Notes: generated from the letters alone by a model not told the origin. 64,000 bases of DNA from Flavobacteriales bacterium (GCA_025055575.1 JANWWP010000046.1:1-64000); one strand, 5' to 3'; positions 17,039 to 26,500 are shown, numbered from the stretch's first letter. Program-made: numbers and translations.

Positions 17039-20000
17039 CTATCTGTACAACACAATGTGCCCCATGTATCTGCCGACATCGCCGTTCAGATATTTGATTT
17101 GGCAGCGATAAACGTAAGTGCCTTGGGGTGCTTCCCGGCCTTGATAATAACCATCCCATCCTTTATACACATCATCGGAGAAAAAAATCTCTTCTCCCCA
17201 ACGGTTAAAAATGCGCAGTTCAAATTCTTTGACTCCGTAGGCAATGATGCGCCATTCCTCATTTATGCCGTTGCCATTGGGCGTAAAAGTGTTCGGAATA
17301 TGCGGCCCGTCGCGCACCACCACCACTTCCACAAAGCGCTCGGCACGGCAGCCGGTGGTGTCGGTGTAAGTGACGGTATATGTTGTGGTGCGGGGCGGAT
17401 ACACTAAAGTTGAGGGGCAATTGAGACATTCGATATAATAATTGGGCGACCAGGTGCTCGTAAGCGTTCCAAAGCCACCGGAAGCTGAAGAGTTAATGAC
17501 CACGCTCTCGCCCATCCAAATAGTGTGGGATGTATCACTGGTTATTGTTATAGCCGGGGGATCCTGAAGCACCAATACAAGGGTGGTATCGCATCCAGCG
17601 GTGTCGGAGATATGGATGTAGAAGGTGTCTGCAGGGAGGTAATATTGCACAGCGGGACCTGGTTCCCCGTTCCAAACAATGGTATAAGGAGGCTGGCCCC
17701 CGGTGATGCTGAGCTTAATGGACCCTGAGTTTTGTCCATGGCAGCGAGGCTGTGTGAGAGTGGCCACAGGCAGGATGGGATTGGAGGCCAAAAGAGTGAA
17801 ACTGGTGTCCAAAACACAGCCGCCCGAAGAAATCTGAACATGGTAAGTTCCGCTTGTCAGTCCGTTGACGGCGGAAGAGGTGGGCCCATGGCTCCAGAGA
17901 TAGGCGTAAGAACCTGTCCCACCGGATGGAATCAGGCTGATGGCACCGCCCTGTCCGTTGCAATTGGGCTGCGTGATGAGGGCCTGCAGTTGAATAACCC
18001 CATCGCCCGGAAGCACATTCAGGGTGTCATGAACGGTGCATCCGGCCGTATCGCTCACCGTCAGGATCACCTGACCGGGCTGGGGCACTATCAGGGTATC
18101 CGGATTTTGGGTGGGTTGACCACCGCTCCATTGAATCGTAAATGGCCCACCAGTGCCCTGAATATCTGCTGTCAGAATCGCAGAATTACCACAGGAAAGT
18201 GGAACAATCTGCTGAATCTCGGCATCCAGTAAAGGCAATTGAACGAGGGTTACGGTATCGCTCACCGAGCATACCCAGCCTCCCGTGACCTGGCTTGTGG
18301 CACCGGCCAAAATAAAGACGTCGTTGATGGCTACGGATGGGTCCGCACCCAAACCGTCGTCGTTGTTGCGCCAAGTGAAGCCTATTTGCAAGTTGGGGAT
18401 GTTCTCACAAGATGGGGGTAAAGAAAAAGTCACTTGGGTCCAAAGGCCTTGGGAAGCGGCACAAACGTTGCTTTGAAGGGGCGAAATCATGGTCCAGCCT
18501 GAACCATCGTTGTACCATACAGCGGCCTCATCCATCTGGGACTGGCCATAAGCAATAAAGTCAAACTGAAGTGTCAAGTTGCTGTATCCTACTGTGCTAA
18601 TGGGCACAGATTCCGCCCGCACGTGGGTGGTGACACACATCAGCAACGGACAAAGTCCGCCCGCGTTGTAAAGGGCCCCTCCATTGGTAAGGGTGTTGGT
18701 GATATGCAGTGTCGCGTTGCCATTATACTGAACAGCACAATTGCCCGGCGACATCCCGCCTTCGGCGTCTGAAATGATCCAATAATTTGCCTCCGGATCG
18801 TTGATTCCAAAAGGCACGTTGAGGGTCCATTGCACTGCGCCGTCAAAATCGTCGCTCCATACCGTGACACCGCCACTGCTGACCCCTCCCGTGATGGTAT
18901 CATACACTGTGACGGCGTAAGTGCCGGCCGGTAGGTTGCTCAGGGTGGGTCCATTACCGTTCACGGGCCACCATTGATAACTGAGGCCTCCCTGAGCGTT
19001 CTGAACCTGCACGGAAATGCTGCCGTTGTCTGTGGCTGAGCATCCTGGATTTTGGATCGTGAAGGATAATTGAGGTCCGGGCAGCTGCTGGATTACCACG
19101 GAATCGGTGATGCTACATTGGGCCAGAAAAGTGGTGAGATTGTAAACGCGAATGTCATCCACGGCAAAAGAAGGATCGGTGCCTATGCCATCGTCGTTGT
19201 TTTGCCAGTTGAAGGCTATTCGCACGTTGGGATTGTTTTGGCAATTGGGCGGTAGGGGCGCCACATACACACTCCATAAACCCTGCCCTGAAGGGCAAGT
19301 GCTGGTGACGGGAATGTTGACCGGGGCTGGTTGCCAGGATATTCCATCATGAAAGAAAAGCTGGGCCTGATCCACCCCTGCCTGGCCTTTCATAATATAA
19401 TGAAAGGAAATAAACACATTGGAATAACCGGCCGTGGAAAATAGTGGCGATTCAGCCCGACGGTTTGTGGTGACGCACATCAGATTGGGGCAAAGTCCGC
19501 CGGCATTGTAGGCGGCCCCCCCTGAAGGATTAAAAGTGGAGGTCACGTGGAGGGTGGGGTTGCCATTAAATGCCACACCACAAGCTGGCGGGATTTGCCC
19601 TCCTTCGGCATCCGAAATAGTCCAGAAATTGGCATCGGCATCGTTGGGCCCTGTGGCCACATTAAGCGTCCATGTTCCGGGCATTGAAAAGTTTTCAGAA
19701 AATAATTCCTGGGTCACAGTGACCGGCATAATGTCCGATGCTGTGACAGTGTAAGTCCCAGGCGCCAGGCTGTCTATGATGGCTGTGGTTTCTCCTCCGG
19801 GCGACCAAACATAGGTGTAGTTGCCTGTGCCGCCCGAGAGGGAAGCAGCCGCCATACCGTTGGTGATGCCCGGGCAGCTGACGTCCTGAGTTTGAAAACT
19901 GAGCACCGGCAGTTGCGCCACTGTGATGTAATTTGTCATACGCAAAGAATCCACCTGGACTCCGTCGCTCACAATAAGCAATACATCAAAAACCCCGGGT

Positions 20001-20230
20001 GCGGAATAACAGATCTGAGGAGGATTAGGCCCCAAAAAGACTCCAGGGGTACCGCCGGGAAATTCCCACTGCCATGCCACGATAGGCCCTGTACTGGTGT
20101 TGTTGAAAGTGATACATTGTCCTTGACACAGGGCCTGTTGCGGGGTGGAAAATGAAGCTGTAATCTGAGCCTTTGCCGGGCTGCTGAAGCCTAAGATGGT
20201 TAGAATTGTTATGAAACCTCTTAGCTTCAT
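17039..20230 (-). CDS. Large surface protein with PKD, SprB-like repeats and gliding-motility C-terminal (type B sorting) domain
   Basis: 1063 residues: signal peptide (cleavage near residue 22), a PKD domain (about 25-105), SprB-type repeats (SCPGITNGMAAASLSGGTGNY style, also near 375-450 and 740-880), and two similar modules of about 190 residues (about 170-372 and 455-645), each with a WTLN...ANxWxISDAEGG core, AYNAGGLCPxLMCVTT and a WxNNDDGxGxDPS motif. The last ~85 residues (from IPNTFTPNGNGINEEW) form the gliding-motility-associated C-terminal domain that acts as a T9SS type B signal. The protein is probably surface-attached, an adhesin candidate. It converges on the barrel gene at 16928. 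Confidence 0.92.
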   Translation of the reverse strand: MKLRGFITILTILGFSSPAKAQITASFSTPQQALCQGQCITFNNTSTGPIVAWQWEFPGGTPGVFLGPNPPQICYSAPGVFDVLLIVSDGVQVDSLRMTNYITVAQLPVLSFQTQDVSCPGITNGMAAASLSGGTGNYTYVWSPGGETTAIIDSLAPGTYTVTASDIMPVTVTQELFSENFSMPGTWTLNVATGPNDADANFWTISDAEGGQIPPACGVAFNGNPTLHVTSTFNPSGGAAYNAGGLCPNLMCVTTNRRAESPLFSTAGYSNVFISFHYIMKGQAGVDQAQLFFHDGISWQPAPVNIPVTSTCPSGQGLWSVYVAPLPPNCQNNPNVRIAFNWQNNDDGIGTDPSFAVDDIRVYNLTTFLAQCSITDSVVIQQLPGPQLSFTIQNPGCSATDNGSISVQVQNAQGGLSYQWWPVNGNGPTLSNLPAGTYAVTVYDTITGGVSSGGVTVWSDDFDGAVQWTLNVPFGINDPEANYWIISDAEGGMSPGNCAVQYNGNATLHITNTLTNGGALYNAGGLCPLLMCVTTHVRAESVPISTVGYSNLTLQFDFIAYGQSQMDEAAVWYNDGSGWTMISPLQSNVCAASQGLWTQVTFSLPPSCENIPNLQIGFTWRNNDDGLGADPSVAINDVFILAGATSQVTGGWVCSVSDTVTLVQLPLLDAEIQQIVPLSCGNSAILTADIQGTGGPFTIQWSGGQPTQNPDTLIVPQPGQVILTVSDTAGCTVHDTLNVLPGDGVIQLQALITQPNCNGQGGAISLIPSGGTGSYAYLWSHGPTSSAVNGLTSGTYHVQISSGGCVLDTSFTLLASNPILPVATLTQPRCHGQNSGSIKLSITGGQPPYTIVWNGEPGPAVQYYLPADTFYIHISDTAGCDTTLVLVLQDPPAITITSDTSHTIWMGESVVINSSASGGFGTLTSTWSPNYYIECLNCPSTLVYPPRTTTYTVTYTDTTGCRAERFVEVVVVRDGPHIPNTFTPNGNGINEEWRIIAYGVKEFELRIFNRWGEEIFFSDDVYKGWDGYYQGREAPQGTYVYRCQIKYLNGDVGRYMGHIVLYR

Positions 20231-20481
20231 TGGCCTAAAAAATAAAGAAAGATCTGGACCAATTCACCCCACTTTTCTATTTTTTAAGACTTTATTTTTT
20301 GGATTACCGTTGCATATTATTCAATGATAATGCGCTATTTGCCTATCTATTTGGAATTTTCTAGAGGTAAAAAAAATTATCAAACTAATTTATTAAACCT
20401 CCACTTTTTTCCATTTGTTGACAATTAACTTTTGACCTAAAATGGGTCTAATGCCTGAGAATCAAAAATCTTAGGAAAATG

Positions 20482-21114
20482 TTAATTGGATTTTTTGAAA
20501 TCTTTGGGCAGGGTCACCCAGCTATCGGGTATTTTTCCGGGTTCCACGGACAAAATTTTCTGACTGTATAACACTTTGCCTTCAGGGTCGAAGGCTTTTA
20601 AATCTACTGGAATTCCAGAAATATTTTGGGCTTGCAGGGCATGAATGGCGCCACGGCCCTGAAGCATTTGCGGAAAATCCTGTACAGTGAGACCTGGCAC
20701 CTCGGCCACCCAACATTGAACATATCCCTTGGTGCCCTGTATCATCACTTCCCTGGCATCAAAAGAGCCCAAAGGAGCGCGTTTCCCGGTTTCACGAGCG
20801 AAAAATAATTGGGTCGCAGGGTTAGAAGGGTCCATTAAGTTGGGGGAAATGGTATGAAGGCGTTTTTCTCCTTTTTCCTCAACAGCCAGGTAAGCATTTG
20901 GGTCTCCTTTTGGAAAATAAATTTTATAGGCGCCCTGGCCTTCTGCTGTTTTAATATCATAGTCTAATCGTTGGCCTTCTGCACTTAGGTGCCACACAAT
21001 ACGGGCTTCTTCGCCGGCGGTGTGGTTGACGGCCTCCAGTCGAATTATTCCTTCAAAAGACTGGGCTTGTAACAGACAGGGCAGAAAAAACAAAAATTTA
21101 AGGAATTTTTTCAT
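20482..21114 (-). CDS. DUF4412 domain secreted protein
   Basis: A 210-residue protein with a signal peptide (MKKFLKFLFFLPCLLQAQS) and a body resembling DUF4412, found in exported Bacteroidota proteins: FEGIIRLEAVN, YDIKTAEGQGAYKIYFPKGD, AYLAVEEKGEKRLHTIS. No catalytic motif is apparent; the family function is unknown. It lies 12 bases downstream of the glycine-rich gene in the same direction, so the two are probably co-transcribed. Confidence 0.75.
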   Translation of the reverse strand: MKKFLKFLFFLPCLLQAQSFEGIIRLEAVNHTAGEEARIVWHLSAEGQRLDYDIKTAEGQGAYKIYFPKGDPNAYLAVEEKGEKRLHTISPNLMDPSNPATQLFFARETGKRAPLGSFDAREVMIQGTKGYVQCWVAEVPGLTVQDFPQMLQGRGAIHALQAQNISGIPVDLKAFDPEGKVLYSQKILSVEPGKIPDSWVTLPKDFKKSN

Positions 21115-21126
21115 GGTTCAGAATTA

Positions 21127-22614
21127 TTAATTGCCGACTTGTCCACGAAGGTTGGCGTTGGTGTAAAAGTTATCCGGTATATTGACGGTGTTGCCGTTGC
21201 GTTTAATGGCATAACCCCCCGCACCGGGCGGTGGCGGTGGCACTGGCAGGGGAATCGGCACATTGTTCACCACAGGAATGGTCACTGTTCCAATAAAAGG
21301 TAAATTGATGGTAATGGACGCGCTGACCAAAAGATTGAAATATCCTTGTGTCCCCGGATACCCATAGCCGCCCCCGTTGCCTCCAACCGCGTTCGGCGAC
21401 AGGCTAATGGTAACGGGCCCCAGATTGACCGGAATGGGGAAATTAAGAATCCCCCCCTGACCGCCAACGCCAAACTGGCCTCCCGTGCCATTAAGACCAT
21501 TGACGTAATAAGAAAGCCCTATGATGCTTCCGGGGGCCTGACCGCCTTGTCCATTGCCCGCGCCGCCGCCGCCGCCGCCACCTACAAAAATGCCCAAAGT
21601 CACGATATTGGCCGGCGCAGGGGGCGTCCAGCTGATTTCAAAAGCCATGGCATTCCCGCCGCCCCCTCCGCCAAAAATGTTGAAATTATTCTGAATATTG
21701 GTGTTGACCGTCAGATTCACGGCCGTCCCTCCGGCAAAACCCTCGCCCGTGGCACCGGAAGAAGGACTATAGGCTGTGCCGCCGTTGCCCCCCCGTCCAA
21801 TGATGTTGCCATTGTTTGTGAGGCCCACCACCGAGCCGGCCGGTAAATTTCCCGTGGTGAAAGCTGGCTGGGCAGTGGTATTGCTGGTGATTTCCACACC
21901 GGGATGCACCGTCACGTGGACACAAACTGGCGCGTTGACGGGAGCGGTTGGATAGGTGGCATACAAGGAAGAAGCCACATCATAATTGAGCGTGCTGTTA
22001 AAGACATCCAGCAAGTAGCACGGCTCTACATAGACGGCGTACACAATGGTCTGGAGATATTGGCCGCAGAAAGCTTGAATTATAATGGTATGCAAGCCGT
22101 CCGGTGTGAACGGTGTGACGTGCACTGAAATCGTTACCTGGCCGCTGGAGTTGAGAGGGTTGGGCGTGACGTTGACGGTCATCCCCGGCGGCAACATGGA
22201 TGCGACATTAAAAATAATGTTCTGGGGAAGTCCATTGGTTTGAGTGATGGTGAGCGCAGCCGAGCAGCTGTCCGTTAGAGTGCGGTCAATGGTATCTGTG
22301 GGCGCAGCTGGGTTGACGGTGAAATAACAACTATTACAGTCCTCCTGAAAAGACTTAAGCCAGCAGGCTCCGTTCCAGAATTGCAAAGTGCTGTCTTCGG
22401 TGATGAAGACCACAAGGCCCTGGGCGGGGTTGGCAATGGCATCCCGCTGATTGTAGGTCATCCTGGGGGGCAAAAACCCCATGGTCGTACTCTCTAAATG
22501 CAGCAAAGCGGAATTATCCGGGGTGTTGGTCCCAATGCCCACATTTTGCTCCCAGCTTTGAGTGGCAGAAACAGAGAAGAGGGCCCCAAAAAACATTTGG
22601 CGGAGAACTTTCAT
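21127..22614 (-). CDS. Secreted poly-glycine protein resembling phage tail-fibre tips
   Basis: From the ATG at 22614 (495 residues) a short signal sequence is followed by VGIGTNTPDNSALLHL and FLPPRMTYNQRDAI, the N-terminal module seen in many Bacteroidota tail-fibre-like exported proteins. An Ig-like region follows (about residues 105-230). The second half consists of glycine-rich blocks (IIGRGGNGG, FGGGGGGNA, FVGGGGGGGAGNGQGG, AVGGNGGGYGYPG) between hydrophobic strands, ending in a proline run and GGYAIKRNGNTVNIPDNF. This pattern recalls the poly-glycine receptor-binding tips of phage tail fibres and their adhesins. A longer frame to 22731 adds 39 residues before the signal and is rejected. 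No T9SS sorting domain is recognised. Confidence 0.78.
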   Translation of the reverse strand: MKVLRQMFFGALFSVSATQSWEQNVGIGTNTPDNSALLHLESTTMGFLPPRMTYNQRDAIANPAQGLVVFITEDSTLQFWNGACWLKSFQEDCNSCYFTVNPAAPTDTIDRTLTDSCSAALTITQTNGLPQNIIFNVASMLPPGMTVNVTPNPLNSSGQVTISVHVTPFTPDGLHTIIIQAFCGQYLQTIVYAVYVEPCYLLDVFNSTLNYDVASSLYATYPTAPVNAPVCVHVTVHPGVEITSNTTAQPAFTTGNLPAGSVVGLTNNGNIIGRGGNGGTAYSPSSGATGEGFAGGTAVNLTVNTNIQNNFNIFGGGGGGNAMAFEISWTPPAPANIVTLGIFVGGGGGGGAGNGQGGQAPGSIIGLSYYVNGLNGTGGQFGVGGQGGILNFPIPVNLGPVTISLSPNAVGGNGGGYGYPGTQGYFNLLVSASITINLPFIGTVTIPVVNNVPIPLPVPPPPPGAGGYAIKRNGNTVNIPDNFYTNANLRGQVGN

Positions 22615-22951
22615 GGCTAAATGGCCGGGTTTATGCTGTAAAAGTAAAAAAGTTTCCCTTGTTATGCATGCATCCATTTGTAATGGTTCATTGATTTTCA
22701 TATTAATAAAAGAAAAAGTGCCTTCAAGCACATTTCAAAAGTTTTCCTTAGCTTTTAAATAAAATTTTGAAGTTAATTGCTTTGGGTCAAGAGTTTATTT
22801 ATTGTAAAACTATGTGTTTGTTCTGTGTCGTCCAGCACTTAAATACAAAAATTTCATTGTGTATTCAGAGGATACGAACAAATCTGGCGGAATGTTAATT
22901 TTTTGTGAAAATCAACTTTTTTCTTTATTGTAATGCAATAGCAGATTTCTT
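22615..22951. other. Divergent intergenic region, 337 bp
   Basis: AT-rich DNA between the divergent glycine-rich and TPR genes. It must hold both promoters, but no exact TAnnTTTG with a good -33 was found on either strand; near-misses exist (TACTTTTA on the minus strand near the glycine-rich gene). No credible small ORF, RNA gene or strong hairpin was seen. Confidence 0.5.
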
Positions 22952-25483
22952 TTGCAGTTGTATAGGATTCATAGCCATCTGACTGCCTACCATTTCCTCT
23001 TCATTTCTTACCTTACCTTATCGCCTTTTTTAACTTTTAAAGAACTCGGTGCGCAGACCGATGCCCCGGACCGGCGGGTGGAGGTGGATGGCAAAGTGGT
23101 GGTGGAGGATGGCCCTTCAGCGGGTGTGCTGGTGGTCATTGAAAAAGCCGGCCGACGGGTTCAGACCGTGAATGCCAGCGCCTCCGGTGATTTTGAGTTC
23201 GACTTGCCATTTGACGGCGAATATATTCTCACCTTTAGTAAAGAAGGGTTCGTCTCTAGAAAATTCCGTTTTAATACGCGGGCTCCTGAAGAGGCCAAAG
23301 CTTCAGGAATCATGCCTTTTACGATGAAAATATTGTTGTTCAAACCCTTGGCCGGTGCTGACAATGGGTCAAGCCCATACGCCACGGTACAATTTGTAAA
23401 AGAAATTAACGATTTTGACTGGGATAAAGAGGAAATGAAATCTATCCAAAGCCAAAAAGCCGTTCTGGAACCCTTGAAAGCAGAGGCAAAAAAGCGGGAG
23501 GCTGAAGAATTAAAAGCCAAACAAGAAGCCATCGCCAAAAGATATGCCGAGGAGGAAGAAGCCCGGCGAAAAGCTCTGGCTGAAGAGGAAAAGAACGAGA
23601 AATATCGACAAATCCTTGGCCAGGCAGACCGTGCCTTTGATGCCAAGGATTGGACCTTTGCCCGGGAAAAATATCGGGAAGCTGCCGGCCTCAAGCCTGA
23701 GGAGCCGTATCCCAAAGAAAGAATAAAAAAGATGGATGAACTGGAAGCCGCCGCAGCACGTGAAAAAGAAATTAACGACAAATATGCCCTCGCCATGGAA
23801 GCCGGCGACAAGGCTTTTGATGTCCGCAATTTGAACCTGGCCCGTCAGAAATACCAGGAAGCTCTCCAATGGAAACCTTCCGAACAGGCTCCAAAAGAAA
23901 AATTAAAAAAAGTGGAGGATTGGCTGGCTGAAGAGCAAAAAAAGAAAGACCTGGATCAGCGCTACACGGCTGCTGTTACAGCCGCTGACAAGGCGCTGGC
24001 AGCCCGGGACCTCAAAACAGCCGAAGCGCGATACAAAGAGGCTATAGGCCTTAAGCCGGAGGAAAATTACCCCCGGCAGCAATTGGAAAAAGTGGCCGCC
24101 CTGTTGCAAGAGGAGGCCCGAAAGCTGGCAGAGGAAAAAGCGGTCCAGGAAAAATATGTTGCGGCTCTTCAATCCGGCGATAAGGCTTTTCATCAAGGAA
24201 AATATCAAGATGCCATAGCGTTTTACAAAGAAGCTTCAAATTTGAAAGCCTCGGAAAATTATCCTAAGAATAAAATTCAGGAATGTGAACAGGCCCTGGC
24301 CGCCCAATTAAAAAAAGAGGCTGAGGCCAAGGAGAGGGAAGAGAAATACCGCATGGCCATGCAAAAAGGAGAAGAAGCTCTTCGCTCTGAACGCTTTGCG
24401 GAAGCCAAATCGGCCTTTACGGAAGCCTTGGCTCACAAACCTGAAGACCCCACAGCCCGCACCCGCTTAAGAGAAACAGAAGAAAAATGGGCCGAAGCCC
24501 AAAAACAAAAAGAAAAAGAAGAAAAATATACAGCGGCTCTGAGCCGCGGCGATCAATATGTGGCGCAGGGCAAAAAAAGCGAAGCCATCACCGCTTATAG
24601 AGAAGCCCTGCTCGTGAAGCCCGGCGCGGAATATCCAGCGAAGAAGATTCAGGAATTGGAAGAAGCTTTGGCCGCGGAAGGCGAAGCGGCCCGCCGAAAG
24701 ATGGAAGAGGAGCGCCGCCGTGCGGAAGAAGAGGCCCGTCGGCGCGCGGAAGAAGAAGAAAAAGCCCGCCAGGAAGCCGCACGCAGAAAAGCGGAGGAAG
24801 AAGCCCGCCGTCGGGCAGAAGAAGATCAAAAGCTGGCCGAGAAGCTGGCCCGCGAAAAAGCCGAGGCTGAAAAGCGCGCGGTCGAGGAAGCCCGTCGCAA
24901 GGCCGAAGAAGAAGCCCGCTTCAGGGCTGAGATGGAACAAAGACAGGCTGCGGAAAAAAGGGCCCGCGAAGAAGAAGAAATGCGGAAAAAGGTTGAGGAG
25001 GAAAGGTTGCAGGCTGAAAAAAAGCGGCGGGAGGAAGAGGAAGCCCGGCGCAAGGCAGAGGCTGAAAAAGCGCGGATGATGGCAGATGAAGCGGCCCGGA
25101 AATCGAGGGAAGAGCTCCTGCGAAGGCAGGCCGAAGAAGAGGCCCGGCGCCGTCTGCAACAAGAGGCCGAACTACAGAGGGCCCAGGCGGTGCGACGCCA
25201 ATCCAGTGAAGAACGCAGACGCCTTTTGGAGCAAGAAGAGGCGGAGCGGCAAAGAATATTGGCGGAGCGCCAGCGCCGGGATGAAGAGCGTCGTCTGGCC
25301 CGCCTAAAAGCTGAATTGGAGCGACGGAACATGCCCTACATCGTCATCCGCAAATTCTCCTGGAGCACCGAACACATGTTTGGCTATGCCAACCTGGGGG
25401 ATAAATCCGGCAGCAAGGACCTCTCCCGCGAGGAGTTTAAAATGTTGTTGGAAAAATACAAGGATGTGATTCGTGAAAAGTAA
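22952..25483 (+). CDS. Exported TPR-like repeat protein with long charged alpha-helix
   Basis: 843 residues: signal peptide, a carboxypeptidase-regulatory-like beta domain (about 45-110, VEVDGKVVVEDGPSAGVLVVIEKAG), a coiled linker, then six TPR-like repeats of about 60-65 residues (about 214-575), each with the pattern ALxxGDKAF...A..KYxEALxLKPxExYPKxK. A Glu/Arg/Ala-rich segment of about 200 residues (580-787), expected to be one long alpha-helix, is followed by a conserved-looking tail (YIVIRKFSWSTEHMFGYANLGD). The start must be a non-ATG codon: no in-frame ATG lies between an upstream stop at 22931 and residue ~125; TTG at 22952 (or 22958) gives a signal peptide. Probable periplasmic or envelope scaffold; function unknown. 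Confidence 0.8.
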   Translation: MQLYRIHSHLTAYHFLFISYLTLSPFLTFKELGAQTDAPDRRVEVDGKVVVEDGPSAGVLVVIEKAGRRVQTVNASASGDFEFDLPFDGEYILTFSKEGFVSRKFRFNTRAPEEAKASGIMPFTMKILLFKPLAGADNGSSPYATVQFVKEINDFDWDKEEMKSIQSQKAVLEPLKAEAKKREAEELKAKQEAIAKRYAEEEEARRKALAEEEKNEKYRQILGQADRAFDAKDWTFAREKYREAAGLKPEEPYPKERIKKMDELEAAAAREKEINDKYALAMEAGDKAFDVRNLNLARQKYQEALQWKPSEQAPKEKLKKVEDWLAEEQKKKDLDQRYTAAVTAADKALAARDLKTAEARYKEAIGLKPEENYPRQQLEKVAALLQEEARKLAEEKAVQEKYVAALQSGDKAFHQGKYQDAIAFYKEASNLKASENYPKNKIQECEQALAAQLKKEAEAKEREEKYRMAMQKGEEALRSERFAEAKSAFTEALAHKPEDPTARTRLRETEEKWAEAQKQKEKEEKYTAALSRGDQYVAQGKKSEAITAYREALLVKPGAEYPAKKIQELEEALAAEGEAARRKMEEERRRAEEEARRRAEEEEKARQEAARRKAEEEARRRAEEDQKLAEKLAREKAEAEKRAVEEARRKAEEEARFRAEMEQRQAAEKRAREEEEMRKKVEEERLQAEKKRREEEEARRKAEAEKARMMADEAARKSREELLRRQAEEEARRRLQQEAELQRAQAVRRQSSEERRRLLEQEEAERQRILAERQRRDEERRLARLKAELERRNMPYIVIRKFSWSTEHMFGYANLGDKSGSKDLSREEFKMLLEKYKDVIREK

Positions 25484-25547
25484 CTTCCAAGCACCCATTC
25501 AAAGGAGCAGGTGCTCTTCCATTCTGTTCAACAGTTCAAGTTGACTC

Positions 25548-25865
25548 TTAAGGGGCCGGCGTTTCGGGTGCAGCAGGAGCCGGCATCTCGGCGGGAAGTT
25601 CTACAGGCTGCACTTTGGGTGTGGGCACCGAATCGGCACGTCTGCTAAAGAAAAACCCCGATGCGAGGGCCAGAAGCGCCAATCCGATGGCCAGACCCCA
25701 AGTCACTTTTTCAATGTCTTCTGTAGCCTTTCGGACACCGCCCAGCATTTGGGTGGATAACCCCACATTGGCCGCCAACCCCCCGCCTTTGGCATTTTGA
25801 ATTAATACAATGCCAATAAGAGCCAAGGCTATAATAATGAGCAGGATTGAGAAAAGGATTTCCAT
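25548..25865 (-). CDS. secG: SecG, preprotein translocase subunit
   Basis: SecG is the small accessory subunit of the SecYEG channel. The 105-residue protein has the two expected membrane helices (about residues 3-24 and 55-75) and the family signature IVLIQNAKGGGLAANVG between them, with a Pro/Ala-rich C-terminal tail typical of Bacteroidota SecG. Its ATG directly follows the stop codon of the upstream 168-residue gene (TAAATG), implying co-translation. Confidence 0.94.
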   Translation of the reverse strand: MEILFSILLIIIALALIGIVLIQNAKGGGLAANVGLSTQMLGGVRKATEDIEKVTWGLAIGLALLALASGFFFSRRADSVPTPKVQPVELPAEMPAPAAPETPAP

Positions 25866-26372
25866 TTACTTAGTACTTTGCTTCCCCACTTCGGCAGAGA
25901 GCTTGCGCACTTCCGAAATGCGGGAGGCAAAGTAATCACTTTTTTCTGGATTTACCAACATGAGCCTTTCCAGAACACGTATGGAATGGGCGAAAAGGCT
26001 TTGGGAAAGATATACGTTGGCAAGCGTTTCGGATACGATCTCCTTAACACGCACAGGCCTTTTTATTGGAAGTTCTTCGCTGTCTGGGCTTTCAATGGCA
26101 GATTCATCAATGCTTTTATCGGAAGGCTTGAGGCTGATTTTTTTGGAGGAAATATCTTCTGTGACTTTTTGAATAATCTGAAATTGCTTTTCTACCTTAA
26201 AAAGTTTCGGCAGCTTGTTTTCTTCCGCTATACTGAGCCATTCGGAAAAGGTAAAAGAACGTTGGACCTGATCGATCTGGCCGGCGTATTCTTTTTCTAA
26301 GTCAAAATACCTTTGCCTTGATTTATGAGAAACCGTTGCCGTATATTTTTCATTCACTACAACCAAAGTCAT
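25866..26372 (-). CDS. Conserved hypothetical protein upstream of secG
   Basis: 168 residues, soluble, without signal peptide. The C-terminal third (ETLANVYLSQSLFAHSIRVLERLMLVNPEKSDYFASRI) reads like a TPR helix pair; the N-terminal half is polar and helical. From memory, a protein of this type often lies immediately before secG in Bacteroidota, sometimes after lptE; lptE is not here. A role linked to Sec or envelope assembly is only an inference from position. A perfect -7 element lies four bases before the ATG. Confidence 0.7.
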   Translation of the reverse strand: MTLVVVNEKYTATVSHKSRQRYFDLEKEYAGQIDQVQRSFTFSEWLSIAEENKLPKLFKVEKQFQIIQKVTEDISSKKISLKPSDKSIDESAIESPDSEELPIKRPVRVKEIVSETLANVYLSQSLFAHSIRVLERLMLVNPEKSDYFASRISEVRKLSAEVGKQSTK

Positions 26373-26376
26373 GCCC

Positions 26377-26384
26377 CAAAGGTA
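26377..26384 (-). promoter_or_regulatory. -7 element abutting the start codon of the secG operon
   Basis: TACCTTTG on the minus strand (exact TAnnTTTG), followed by only GGGC before the ATG at 26372. Transcription from it would begin at or next to the ATG. Confidence 0.55.
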
Positions 26385-26500
26385 CTTGACCCCTTAAGTC
26401 CTTTTTGCAGGCGTCCTCTTTGATTTATCAAGTTTTTATCAACATCGCCTTATTGAAAATAAAAAATAATGAAAAAGGAATCCATTAAAATTTTGAATCC

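Noticed and set aside
24467-25162. Long minus-strand frame opposite the charged helix of the TPR protein
   Set aside because: It is the mirror of GAA/GCC-rich codons, giving a Phe/Leu-rich artefact.
24690-25310. Short-period GAAGCC/GCCCGC-type DNA repetition, considered as a repeat array or CRISPR
   Set aside because: There are no fixed-length repeats and spacers; the pattern is explained by coding for a Glu/Ala/Arg-rich helix.
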